From the NCBI GenBank assembly GCA_040143965.1, contig JASJQH010000125.1, positions 1 to 27,099 on the forward strand: DNA of 27,099 bases, in the 5' to 3' direction. Below the pieces are notes generated by a model, which was given only the letters and a program-made list of their open reading frames with translations, did no database searches and was not told where the DNA came from. The position numbers and the translations under genes are program-made. Shown here piece after piece: positions 1 to 10,242 of the stretch (position 1 is its first letter; the number at the start of each line of letters is the position of its first letter). The DNA comes from Basidiobolus ranarum (lineage: Eukaryota > Basidiobolomycota > Basidiobolomycetes > Basidiobolales).

Positions 1-541
1 CATAATCAAACTTGGATTTTAATCAACTTACCTGATGATAGAAAATCAATTGGCTGTCAATGGGTGTTTAAAGTTAAATACAACTCTGATGGCAATATAG
101 CAAGGTACAAGGCTAGACTAGTAGCCAAAGGCTATTCCCAAACATCAGGAATAGATTATATAGAAACTTTTGCTCCTGTAGCAAAGTTTGATTCAATTTA
201 CATTAATGTTATCAATTTCAGCTAAGTATCAGTTTACTATACATCAAATGGATGTTAAAACTGCTTTTTTGAATGGTGAGCTTGCTGAGAAGATCTATAT
301 GGACCATCAGATGGTTTTGTGGACTCAGAAAACACTCTATGGATTAGTAAGATTGAAACTTTTTTGGAAACACCCCAATTCCAAAAGAGCAATATTGACT
401 GTAGTATCTACTTCAGACCAGATAAGACAAACCCAGTTTTATTAGTCTTACATGTAGATGACCTTATTATAGCAACAATGACTTGAAGACTTTGAAGAAA
501 ACCAAATCCAGCTTATCTGCCAAATTCAAAAGGACTGATCT
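1..541 (+). mobile_element. Ty1/copia retrotransposon fossil, reverse transcriptase part
   Basis: Translated pieces match the N-terminal half of the copia-type reverse transcriptase (RVT_2 family). Seen are the W-V-F-K-V-K-Y block, [11 protein letters not shown] near 110-140, ETFAPVAK near 165-188, MDVKTAFLNGEL near 250-284, and the catalytic-type HVDDLIIA near 450-475. An LSAKFKRTDL-like block lies just before 541. The left end is outside the window and the similarity stops abruptly at 541, where the foldback unit begins. No gag, integrase or RNase H is in view. It is broken, with at least a few interruptions, and looks moderately old: motifs are easy to read but coding capacity is lost. Confidence 0.85.
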
Positions 542-1047
542 GTTAATATTAGCATTACCTAAACACCTATATAGTCATATATAACTTAGTAATTAGTTAT
601 CTTATATTGAACTAAGATATTATCAATTATTCTCAATTGGAATTTACTTAGAATAGTTTTACCAACTTAGAAGTTCTCAGATATATAGATTTTTCAAACT
701 TGTGCTAGAAGCCCCAAACTTTGCACACATGTTCCTGGGACCTTCATTAACATATTCTACATATTAGTTTGTTTACATCTTGACAAAACTATAAATGTCA
801 ACTTTCTACTCAATAAGTGAAAACCACCAATTCCTCTAAATCTCCAAACCACTTCCAACAGGCTCTCAAATACTTTAACATAGCACAAGTTTGAGAAATC
901 TGTATATCTGAGAACTTCCAAGTTGGTGTCAATATTCTGAGTAAATTCCTCAAGAGAATAATGGGTAATATCTTAGTTCAATATAAGATAACTAAATACT
1001 AAGCTATATATGACCATACAGGTGTTTAGGCAATGCTAATTTCAACA
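541..1047. repeat. Foldback unit with 166-bp inverted repeats
   Basis: Positions 542-707 and 881-1046 are inverted copies of each other, about 87% identical by hand count (roughly 21 mismatches in 166, no gaps needed), separated by a 173-bp spacer. The outer ends read TGTTRA at the left and TYAACA at the right (541 and 1047). Each arm also holds a small hairpin, TATCTTA-tattgaac-TAAGATA in the left arm. No open reading frame of note lies inside. The 5 bp on each side (tgatc and ataac) do not match, so no target-site duplication is visible. It could be a MITE or foldback transposon, or two related repeats inserted head to head. The type of element is not recognised. Confidence 0.8.
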
Positions 1048-1126
1048 ATAACATTGTGAAATTTAGGTAGCTAGATATATGACTGTATAGATGCTTAAGC
1101 TATGTCATTTTCAGCAGTATGATATT
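1002..1126 (+). repeat. Degenerate direct repeat of the foldback arm end
   Basis: The outer end of the right arm (about 1002-1056) is followed after a 67-bp offset by a similar stretch at about 1069-1126. Both contain tatatgac, a tnta-ag-tg-tta core and ttca-ca. Identity is around 70% by eye, lower than between the two main arms. This suggests an older duplicated terminus or a second decayed member of the same repeat family. Confidence 0.55.
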
Positions 1127-2060
1127 CCTAACTCTTAAATAATTCCCGTATATACTAAGTATGTGTTTCATTTTCCAGCCAAGTGATATTTGATTAAATA
1201 ACAATGACTAACTTAGATGTGATATAAGGAATAGCCTAATGTATAAAGATAAGGATGAATATATGATAAAGATAACAAGCATCAACAAATATATCCCCTC
1301 TGTAAGGGCCCATAATTGCTTGATTCCATAAGATATTGAGAGGATTTGAAGTGACCGGAAGGAGTGCTGAGTAATCATTCAATTGTTATTCTGAAAGCTG
1401 TTTATGTCGCAGACTTGTCCATCTCAATCTTGACCCTGCTTGCCTTTCCGGTTAGACCGCACATACATTTCGTCAATCACACCACCACACAATCTTAAGT
1501 GCTGTGCAGTTCCCACATAGAACTTTACTCTAGGCTTGTACACCCACCATCACCCAGACCAACTTATCACCTAGCTAGTATTAGTTACCCCCCTCCTTAT
1601 CCGAATATAAGTAGAAGTGTTGATCCCTTCCTGGTTTGGCATCAAGTAACACTTCTTCCTCCTATCCTCATTCCATCCTCACCTGGGTCGAGATCAATAT
1701 TAACACCCCTCTGCCTGTCAATCAACCCTTGTATTGTGAAAGTTTACATTTTGGAAGAAAGGATAGAGAGCCAATAATGATATTGTATGCAGAATATATG
1801 TTGCACTGAAATGAGCCATCTTGTGGTTTTTTGAATGACTTTGAAATTCTATATATGCACCTAACAATGTCCATTATGGCAACTAAGCTACTGACTTATG
1901 ATTACTTCTCAAATAGGTGCAAAGTTCAGCTTATATTTCTCAGCATTAACAAAGCTGCGTCTATAATGTACTGATATGTATATTGACGTTTGAAAAAGGG
2001 AAAGGATTATAGCTATGAAGAAAAATTTATTTGAAGCAGTTATTTGAATCGAATTTCTCT
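1127..2060. other. Gene-free repeat debris
   Basis: No coding similarity was found on either strand. The frame at 1499-1777 (92 codons) is rich in Ser, Pro and Tyr, has no recognisable domain, and lies inside the LTR-like stretch listed separately. From 1749 to 2060 the sequence is AT-rich and unremarkable, and it is the 3' flank of the oligopeptidase B gene. Confidence 0.6.
1301..1748 (+). mobile_element. Possible solo LTR of a retrotransposon
   Basis: A 448-bp stretch starts TGTAAGGGCC and ends GTTTACA, giving the short inverted TGTAA...TTACA termini usual for LTRs. A TATA-like atataagtag lies near 1604, and the 3' third is pyrimidine-rich. A TGG that could begin a primer-binding site follows three bases after the end (1752). 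No target-site duplication is visible (ccctc versus ttttg) and no second copy is in the window. This is a weak call; the termini alone could be chance. Confidence 0.3.
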
Positions 2061-4349
2061 TTACATATTGGAGAGTTTAAGATTAGAAACATCAGGAGCC
2101 ATCTCATTTTCCGATCCAACATAACGGATAATGAATGCATATTCCAGGGCTTTATCCTTAAGGTAATCATAACGTCCAGAGAGACCGAAATGACCAGAGC
2201 CCATACTGGTTTTATTTAAGATCACTCTTTTATCAGAGTCTCCTTCAGCTCCCTCAGCTCCATATTCACGTAATTTAGCCGCCCATTTAGCGGGCTCCCA
2301 GTAAGAGACACGAGGATCATTGAGGCCAGCACGAATCAAGATATTCGGGGTTTTGACGCCTCGAGCGATATTCTCATAGGGAGAATAGGAAAGCATGTAG
2401 TCAAAGGTCGCCTCATCTTCCGGATTTCCCCATTCTTCATACTCGGCTATGGTTAAAGGTATGCTAGCATCCATCATAGTATTGATCACATCCACGAATG
2501 GGACACCTGCGATAGCTGCGCGGAAAAGATCAGGTCGAAGGTTGATTACACATCCCATAAGCATGCCTCCAGCGCTTCTACCTTCAATAGCTAAGCGACT
2601 GGGACTTGTGTACTTCTGGTCAATGAGGGCCTCAGCGCAAGCAACAAAATCGTTGAAGGTGTTTTTTTTGTGCATAAATTTGCCTTCAACTTCGTACCAT
2701 TTACGTCCCATCTCTGATCCACCTCGAATATGCGCAATGGCATAGACAAATCCTCGATCCACGTAGCTAAAGATCGAAGATGTAAAGTCAGGATCCATGG
2801 ACAGTCCGTAAGAGCCATATCCGTATAGCATGCATGGATTACTTCCATCCCCCTTGAACATCGAGGTCTTGTAGACAATAGAGACGGGGACTCGGAACTC
2901 GCTTCCTGGTGAGGCGGTAGATGGGACCGAGACATAAATGCGTTTCGTGGTGTAATCGTTGCTCTTAAAGCCTCCCAGAACCTCCACTTGTTTGAGAAGA
3001 CTGCGCTCACGAGTGCTCAGGTCGTAGTCAAATGTTTGTTCGGGGGTAATCATGGTGGAGTAGGTGAATCTCAGTATGCTATCTTGGTATTGCGAATGCT
3101 TGTAGTCATTCTCAACGGTGTAGACATCCTGGTCGAATTCAAGATAGTGTTGGTCTTTGACTTGAACATCCGATCCATGCTCCAAGTTCAGAATTCGGAT
3201 TCGGGTTAGTCCCTGGGAACGCTCGAACAATGATATTCCCTTAGCCAGTGGCAACATCTCCTCAATGTATGCGTCTTCACTGTAAGCCAACAACGGTTTC
3301 CAATACTCGGATTCAGTGTTGTCTAATGTACACCAACATAGTAAGTTGTTCAAGTAACGTTGATCTCCCTTTTGATTAGTCAATACAGCAAACTTGTCAT
3401 CGGCAATATGATCTATTTCATAAAGAACATCGAACTTGCGTTTCTGAAATAATGTTGGTGTGCTTGATGCTTCATCGGCATTCAAAAAGAGAATTTCACT
3501 GGTCTGAGAACTCGCAGTGTGAATAAAGATATATTTGGAGCTGGAACTCTTGCTTACATCTACTTCGAATTTCTGATCCGGGTCACTGAATACCACCTCG
3601 TCCTCTTCGTAGGAGGAGCCGACAATGTGTTTACGTACCTCGTAGGAACGTAAGATATCATCAAGTACAGTGTAGTAAACTGTTTTGTTATCGTTAGCCC
3701 ACACCAATGGATAAGAAGCTTCTGGAATAGAAAGACCAGCTCCAGACAAGACTTCTCCAGTCTCCAAGTTCTTGAAATAAACGGTGAATTTCTCAGCACC
3801 AGTAGTATCCAGGGAATAAGCTAACCATTTGTTATCCGGACTAGGACTGAACTTTCCTAACACTATTTGCTTCTCGTCGAGTTTATTCAAGTCCAACAAT
3901 ATCTCTTCCTCAACGCTACCAACTTTACGACGACACTGTATGGAGTATTGAAGGCCTTCTTCTGTACGTACATAATATTCGTAATCTCCACGGCGATAAG
4001 GAACACTCACATCAGTTTCTTTGATGCGAGCAACCATTTCTTTGTAGATTTGCTCACGTAACTCAGTGGTATCTTCAAGAATAGCGTCAGCATATTCGTT
4101 CTCTTTCTTAAGGTAATCCAGGATTTTGGGACTCTTTTCGGAGTTTGCATCTTTTAACCAGTGATAATTATCAAGAAACTTTCTTCCATGGTATTCATGG
4201 TAAAGTTCCTCTTTGGGAGTGATCGGTGCTTTAAGACTTTTTGTTGACATGTTGAAGGTTTGTATTGAACCTATACGAACTGAAGTGGAAATAAGTTGTT
4301 TGATATGAGGTCCTTTCGCAAGACAAAGTCTACGCAACAACTGGGACAT
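2061..4349 (-). CDS. Oligopeptidase B (prolyl oligopeptidase family S9A)
   Basis: A serine peptidase that cleaves short peptides after Arg or Lys. The single uninterrupted frame gives 762 aa. The N-terminal seven-bladed propeller region opens with the family block DNYHWLKD near residue 60; the C-terminal alpha/beta hydrolase carries the triad Ser592 (GRSAGGMLMG), Asp678 (AGLNDPRVSYWEP) and His720 (GSGHFGLSGR). YGYGSYG and HIRGGSEMGRKWYE, typical of oligopeptidase B, precede the active serine. Family members are about 690-720 aa. The extra length is an N-terminal stretch of about 33 residues, rich in Arg, Lys and Ser with no acidic residue before the second Met (Met34), which resembles a mitochondrial presequence; Met34 would give a cytosolic form. 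It has no introns, whereas every other gene here has at least two. RAT1 lies upstream on the same strand, 364 bp away. Confidence 0.93.
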   Translation of the reverse strand: MSQLLRRLCLAKGPHIKQLISTSVRIGSIQTFNMSTKSLKAPITPKEELYHEYHGRKFLDNYHWLKDANSEKSPKILDYLKKENEYADAILEDTTELREQIYKEMVARIKETDVSVPYRRGDYEYYVRTEEGLQYSIQCRRKVGSVEEEILLDLNKLDEKQIVLGKFSPSPDNKWLAYSLDTTGAEKFTVYFKNLETGEVLSGAGLSIPEASYPLVWANDNKTVYYTVLDDILRSYEVRKHIVGSSYEEDEVVFSDPDQKFEVDVSKSSSSKYIFIHTASSQTSEILFLNADEASSTPTLFQKRKFDVLYEIDHIADDKFAVLTNQKGDQRYLNNLLCWCTLDNTESEYWKPLLAYSEDAYIEEMLPLAKGISLFERSQGLTRIRILNLEHGSDVQVKDQHYLEFDQDVYTVENDYKHSQYQDSILRFTYSTMITPEQTFDYDLSTRERSLLKQVEVLGGFKSNDYTTKRIYVSVPSTASPGSEFRVPVSIVYKTSMFKGDGSNPCMLYGYGSYGLSMDPDFTSSIFSYVDRGFVYAIAHIRGGSEMGRKWYEVEGKFMHKKNTFNDFVACAEALIDQKYTSPSRLAIEGRSAGGMLMGCVINLRPDLFRAAIAGVPFVDVINTMMDASIPLTIAEYEEWGNPEDEATFDYMLSYSPYENIARGVKTPNILIRAGLNDPRVSYWEPAKWAAKLREYGAEGAEGDSDKRVILNKTSMGSGHFGLSGRYDYLKDKALEYAFIIRYVGSENEMAPDVSNLKLSNM

Positions 4350-4713
4350 GTTTAGGGAATATTAATTGTCAAGTATGGACCTAGTACGCAAATACGTGGC
4401 GATTGGCATAATCTGGTTTATTTTTAATCAGCTTACAAGTGGATGGTGGATAGATGGTGTTTAGAACAAAGGTTGTTTTTTTGATTTTTTTACTTGAGCG
4501 TAATTGACAACATAAATACATCTTATTTTTATAGATATTGATAGTTTAAACCTGAAACGTAATGAATACACAAGATAAAATCGAACTACACTATCACAGC
4601 CCCCATAGAAAAGGATCTCGTTGATAGAAGCCATGCAAGGAGAGCTTCAACTATTTTAAGGAGGGTTACTTGAGGCGAAATTATTATTAAGGGAAGGATA
4701 GAGTGGCTAAGAT
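4350..4713. other. Intergenic: oligopeptidase B promoter and RAT1 3' flank
   Basis: 364 bp between two minus-strand genes. It is AT-rich with T runs at about 4470-4490. It must hold the oligopeptidase B promoter and the RAT1 polyadenylation region. I see no clear TATA box, conserved motif or RNA gene. Confidence 0.5.
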
Positions 4714-7700
4714 CTACCACCGTCTAGGTTGATTGTTGTAAGAACCGCGTGAGTTTCCTCTACCACGATTTACAACTGGATACCATCCTTGATCACCACC
4801 TCCAGATTGGTAACGATCGTTGTGTTGTCTAGGTGGTCGGGAATCATATTGCTGGGAACGGTATCCACCTTCCGATCGATTGTTATCATAACTGTCATGA
4901 TAACTGTTATTGTTGTTACGATAACCACGATTTCCACTGTTGTAATCTTGATTATAATCTCTTGATTCATGGTAATCATTGTTATATCCTCCTTGATGGT
5001 TGTTGTATCCACCACGATAGCCCCCACGGCCCCCGCGTCCGCGACCACCGCCTCCACGAGAACCACCGCGACCACCACGTCCACGACCGCCATAACTATC
5101 ATACGAATCATAGTGGTTGTTATAACCATCGTAACCACCATTACCACCACCTCCATAGTCATTGTAACTATTTTGCTGCTGTCCATACGATCCATTGTTG
5201 TTGTAATGTTGCGACCAATTTTGTTGGCCATAACCGCCACGTCCTCTTCCTCTGCCCCTACCACGTTGATTACCACCAGAGCGTACATAGTCATAATCAG
5301 CAGGACCTAACACACGTTGTGGAAGTTTAACACCGGGTAGAAGACAACCAATTCTAGGATCACCATGCTTTGGCAACCTAGGGAGGAAGTAATAAACACT
5401 TTCACAAAATAAGGAATGTTAGAAATGACAACAGAATATCCTTGCCAAGAAGATTAATCTTACCTGATCGATTTATCGCTGGGAATATCCAGTAACCCTT
5501 GATCAACTAGAGGTGAGGCAAAGGTAGTGTGAGGAACACAGTTTGGATCTGGTGCTACTTCACCAGCCATACAACCACTGAGTCTTGTATCTAAAATCAT
5601 TTTCTAAATTTCAAAAGTCCACGTTAAACCTTGATCTACATTATAACCAAACCAATGCTCTGCTTACCTGGGTCAAGTCTCGTGTGCTGTACAGAGCACA
5701 CAATGACTCATACAACGGATTCTCCTGCCCAACAAAGAGAACCTCACAACCTCGCGTATTTCTTGCTTCTTCACTGTCGCTGAGTTTTGGATATACTTTC
5801 TCAACGGCGTTTAAAAGTCTACCTTCTTCGATGAAAGGCAACAGAGCGACCCCTTGCCAAGCTTGTCTTTTACCATTCAAGTCAACTTCGAAGTCTATAG
5901 GGTAAAAGTCAATGATTTCCGAATCCTGATCTGTCATAAGTTCATGGAAAGCTTCAGGTAAATGCGATTTACTAGCAGCGGGCAACACACCCATCAATTG
6001 TTCGTAGGGTTTGAATGGAGTACCCAAATCGAATTTAATATCCAAATGCTGGATATCCAAAAAGTCGGAAGCGAATGGTGCAAAATGGAAGGGGTAAAAC
6101 CATTTCCAAGAAGGGCATCCAAGATAGTAGTACTCCAAGACCCAAGATAATCCTTCAACATAGGAACGAACAACCTGTTGGCGGAACTCGTAATCGTTTA
6201 ATTCAACGCCGAATTTACTTCTGTAATAGCGCTCTTTGAATCCAGACTCCCATAGCTTGACCTCATCATATGGCTCATCATCATCGACGTCGACAGGCTT
6301 GGGAGGCTCACTCTTGATCATTTCTTCAGCTTTTCTTTTGACGGGGGCGACACTAGACATCATTACCTCTTCCTCTTCTTCCTCTAGATTGGATCCATTG
6401 TCCGATTGCGTAGTTTCACTTGGAGAGTCTTTCGCGAGGCCAATCTCAGCTTTTAGCATTTGAGCAGCGCTCAGATTGGCACTATGAATGTTGGAATTAA
6501 CGGCCTGCGACACCTCGGGGGGAGCATCGTAGCTAGAATGTTGGTTATCTCTAGCTTGTTGTTGTAGCTTTCTTCTTTTGTTATTCTTAGCAAATCTCTC
6601 TTCTTTCTCGCGTCTCTTTTGGAAAGTCAACTCTTCCTTTTTTCCTAACTCTGACATGATGACTTGAGCTCTTTCGAGGTTGACCACACCACCGTCAGTT
6701 AAATATCCACCCATAATGTCAAGGTTTCGTTTCCAAATATCAATTAAATCATCTAAAGCTCCTTCACGAATCTCAAGTGAAGGGAGATGCGGTAAGAAAT
6801 CGTTTCCTACGAAGAAGCACAAGAACACCCAATCATCGATGGCTCGCTCTAGATCAAATTGGAAAGACACGCTCTCATGTCTGAGCTCAGCATCTAAATA
6901 CTCGCGAAGTACGTTCACATGAAGAAATACGAATGGTTTTTCAACTTGCTCCTTGGGTGCCTTTTCATCAAACTCTCCTTGTTTGACTCTGGCCTGTCCT
7001 ATGATAGTAAAGAACACCGATTAGTCGCAATAATTGAAAAAGTCAAAAAAAATTAGAGTATCTACCTGTACATTGGTCAGCCTTATGACCCGGTTGCTTG
7101 CAAATATGGCAAGTGAATTTTCCGCTTTCGTTAAAGAACACGTCTTCTCTGAGTACCTTGAAGTAAGGCTCATGAGTAGCCAAAGCCAACATGATAAGAT
7201 CGGCATCCTGTTCGAGGGTAAAGACTTGTAAATTTGATGAAAGAAATCAACACATATGACTCTACTTACCAATCCATACAGAACATGCTTAGTGTTGGGA
7301 TCGTGATCTGGGTGGGTACGTTGACCTCTAATAAAGTCCATAATTTTGTGCTCTCCTTCTCCGGGAACACTGGCGTCAGAGATTATAATTTTGACCTGTT
7401 AAAATATCCAAATCGTTAGACAGATTACCTCCCATAAGAATAGACGCGAATTACATACATTCTTCCAACTAGGATCAGAATTTAGTCGACTGGCAACGTA
7501 GTACCGGAGAGAGTTAGCAAGATTCTCCATGAACGGTGTACCTTATTGGGGATTGAATCAATTATTGAACCTTGAATAGCCATTAAAACCGTTTTGGATA
7601 GCATACCTGGAGTAATACAATTTGAATCGAAATGAGACTTTTTCTCAGGAAGATCGGCTTCTTGAAGCTGGCCCTTGGCTAGTGAGGAAAATTCACACCA

Positions 7701-8645
7701 GTGAGTATTAATTGCAACGGGACATGGATATATTCAAACAGTACCTATTAACTCATCCACAGTCTTTTTTTCAGACTCTGCTTTCTCACTAGATTCTCTA
7801 GCAGTACGAAAACGTCTAGATCTTTGCTGATTCATTTTTGCACGTGGAGCAACACCATCTACAAGCGAAAGATATCAATTAGACATGGTGTCTCTTATAG
7901 GAGAAACGAGTGGGAGAAAAGAACAAAAACCGCAATTGATGTAGTAAATAAGCTCTGAGTGAGTTCGATACCAGCAATTTCAGTGACTATTCTCGTGGTA
8001 AGAAAAAGCTCACTTCACTCTTTTTTACTCAAAGCTCAATTTCACCCAACCCACTTGCATCCAATAAGAAATCTATCTCTATGATGTCAAGATGGGAGAC
8101 TGCTGAGGAAGAGTCACGCCTTACTTTTCTACTTTGTTATACCCGCGAACTATTACACAGGAAACGGTTTTTGTTTCAAAATCTCTTAAAATTTAAAGCA
8201 CACGTACCAATTGCCATATATAAAATTTTTCTGGGTCGAATCATGCCCATGATACGATCTAAGTACTTAAACACTTCAACCATCATCTCCGCTTCAGTTT
8301 CAGGAGCAGGCTTAAAAATCAAGATAAAACATTGAGGAAAAAAACATTAAAAGAACACCGTTGAAACAAACGAAAATGTTGGTTAGATCTTGGTAAATTA
8401 CAAGCGCAATATGACTTTGTTAATTTGTAAACAACAATTACTTTGTTTTCGGGGTGACAACACGGATGTACAATGCCGTTCATATCTAAGTAAAGATTAT
8501 CAAATTCAACGCCGTTCGGATTTGGTTTAGATATATCTACAGGAATCTTTATCCCATTGATCTCGTGTGGTTGTTCTTCCACAACTTGGTCAGCGATTTT
8601 TGGGTATTTGTTTGATAACCAACGAAATAATGCAGGAACCCCCAT
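4714..8645 (-). CDS. RAT1: Nuclear 5'-3' exoribonuclease Rat1/Xrn2
   Basis: Degrades 5'-monophosphate RNA in the nucleus: torpedo termination of RNA polymerase II, rRNA and snoRNA trimming. Exons on the minus strand: 8645-8442, 8310-8208, 7858-7745, 7678-7607, 7541-7459, 7395-7270, 7207-7066, 6998-5668, 5603-5464, 5398-4714. They sum to 3000 nt, 999 aa, in frame, all introns GT-AG. The start [17 protein letters not shown] is the family start. Acidic active-site residues visible: Asp54 (LYLDMNG), Glu205 and Glu207 (PGEGEHK), Asp235 and Asp237 (DADLIML), Asp348 (GNDFLPHLP). A CCHC zinc knuckle (C267, C270, H275, C280) and the nuclear-type linker KNNKRRKL separate it from cytoplasmic Xrn1. The C-terminal ~200 residues are RGG/YGN-rich. 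Introns are 62-67 nt except the first (131) and second (349). Confidence 0.95.
4717..5280 (-). repeat. Low-complexity RGG/YGN-coding stretch of RAT1
   Basis: The last ~190 codons of RAT1 encode RGRGRGRGG, then GYGQQ/NNN/SYDSYGG units, then [14 protein letters not shown], then further Asn/Tyr/Asp/Gly-rich sequence. The skewed composition (GGN, AAY, TAY codons) opens long but meaningless frames on both strands here (for example 4770-5294 minus, 4833-5330 plus), which I do not count as genes. RGG tails bind RNA and are arginine-methylated in many nuclear proteins. Confidence 0.85.
7859..8207 (-). other. Unusually long second intron of RAT1
   Basis: 349 nt with gtacgt donor and ttgtag acceptor, about five times the usual intron length here. 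The flanking exons join as [13 protein letters not shown], an uninterrupted family block, so no coding exon is missing. I looked for a nested tRNA or C/D snoRNA on both strands and found none convincing. Confidence 0.8.
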
Positions 8646-9530
8646 TTTACACAGACTTTAAAACAGAAGGTATGAGGGTGAGAGTAGACGAAGAGTGAAG
8701 GTTGATTGACTCTTCTCAAATAGAAAAAATCAGCGACCAGTTAGTTTGATATTTCCCAAATCTATCAAAAAAGGGATTTTTCAGAGGGTGGTTTTTTTTC
8801 TTGATCAAATTTTCTACGCGTTGAACGCAGCATCATGATTATCGAGTTGACTGCTTTTTATTATTGTTGTAATGCACTTCATGTAATTACTAGTGAATAC
8901 TAGAAACAAACCGTGATTCGTTCACAATAACGATATATGCTAACTCATTGATTCCGGACCAATCCCGATCTCTTTGGAGTTCGAATTTATATTTGATGTT
9001 GATTCATTTGTTTGTTTGATGTTTGAAATATGATTGAAAAAAAGATCAAAGAAACCAACTCAGATAGACAGTGCTAAGGGTGGTTGGAGACCGCACTTAT
9101 GCTGCAGCATCCCTCCATCTTCCGAAGAAGCGAAGGAAATCTATCAGCTTAATGATATTATCATTCTTCATCGCTGGTTTAGTTGTGGTAGGGATTACGG
9201 ATGCCGTGTCGGCTAATTTAAAAATCTCTAGACCCTGCCAGATATTATGGGTTTAACATAATTAGTACGGAAAAATGATTTTTCGTTGACGCTATCCACC
9301 ACTCCACCCCACCCAAATTCTAGACTGTATAATAATGGACTGGATAATGATGGAGCATGATATATATAACGCAAGTGTCAAACAACTGCTGCAAATTATT
9401 TTGAGGCGTAACTTGAAAGCGGGTTTATTGCTAGGTTGCGGGATGGTTCCTAAGATATGAATGGTATGATATGTTGCTGATTAATTAGATGCTAAGCAAA
9501 TCAGATCATCTAAGCAGTGTTCGCAGGCCC
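8646..9530. promoter_or_regulatory. RAT1 upstream region and SKP1 3' flank
   Basis: 885 bp between two minus-strand genes. It holds the RAT1 promoter just right of 8645, with a T-rich run near 8790-8800, and the SKP1 3' end. The central part (about 9050-9240) is less AT-rich than its flanks and has two short overlapping frames of 60-61 codons with no recognisable protein. I cannot assign an RNA gene to it. Confidence 0.4.
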
Positions 9531-10242
9531 TCAGCTCATTGCCCAGGCGTTTTCCTTTTTGATTTGCTCTTTCTCTTCCTCGGTCAAGTCATCTTCGAGT
9601 TTGAATATTTCCCTGATTTGTTCTGGTGTCTTACCTTATATATGGCATAAAATGCATCAGCAGAGCTACTTAGCCAGCATCTACAAGCAAATACCCCTAC
9701 CTTTAATTACATTTGCCACAGTCTTGCACCCCACCTCTCTAATTCCAAAAGTTGAACTAAATTAATCGATATCCAACAGCTGACACACTCTGTCACTTAC
9801 AGTAATGATTTAATATCCAAGTAATTGGCAGCCTGGGGTTGGAGGGGAAATCAGTAACAATCCTTGGGGTGTTCCAACAACAATCAATTTACCATGACAA
9901 TAGCAAAGAGTAACTCCGAATCAACAGCTGCGAACTCCCTATCCCAATCATCGATTTCAGAAACGCCGGTATCTTCCCACTCTGTAATTTCCTCACACAC
10001 ATCGTTCTTGTGATATTCACAGAACTCCAAAACCTATCATATTGCAGTTAGTCTAGCGGATATAAATAATGGCTGTGACTTCGACAAACCTTCTTTAATA
10101 CTTCCCCAGTCACATTGGGCAAAGGAATTGGTTGCTCAATCTCTCCAATGTCCTCCAGCATATTGCCGATAAGCAGCGAATGCTTTGCTACTTCTTTATC
10201 AACTCGAAACAACTGTGAATCACTACTCTTCAATATCACCAT
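9531..10242 (-). CDS. SKP1: SKP1, SCF ubiquitin-ligase adaptor
   Basis: Links F-box proteins to cullin-1 in SCF E3 ligases and also works in kinetochore and endosome complexes of fungi. Exons on the minus strand: 10242-10090, 10033-9893, 9832-9801, 9738-9701, 9634-9531; 468 nt, 155 aa (family about 158-165). The N-terminal BTB/POZ-like part reads [19 protein letters not shown], then NMLEDIG, then the [18 protein letters not shown] block. The C-terminal dimerisation and F-box-binding part has [20 protein letters not shown], then [11 protein letters not shown] and a tail ending ENAWAMS. The start fits the family exactly. Introns are 56-66 nt, GT-AG. A 32-nt and a 38-nt exon lie in the middle, so automated gene finders may miss it. 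The upstream neighbour is divergent and also ubiquitin-related. Confidence 0.95.

Noticed and set aside
1499-1777. 92-codon plus-strand frame
   Set aside because: No domain, biased composition, and it lies in repeat debris that may be an LTR.
4770-5330. Long frames on both strands within the RAT1 tail
   Set aside because: They are artefacts of the low-complexity RGG/YGN codons; the RAT1 frame alone fits a known protein and splices in phase.
5560-5610. Alternative acceptors (cag, aag, ttag) for RAT1 exon 9
   Set aside because: Only the acceptor before 5603 keeps phase and gives [16 protein letters not shown], which fits the family; the others break the frame.
7940-7985. B-box-like gttcgatacc on the plus strand in RAT1 intron 2, possible tRNA
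   Set aside because: The T-stem does not pair (only the outer and inner pairs match) and no A box or acceptor stem is found at the right distance.
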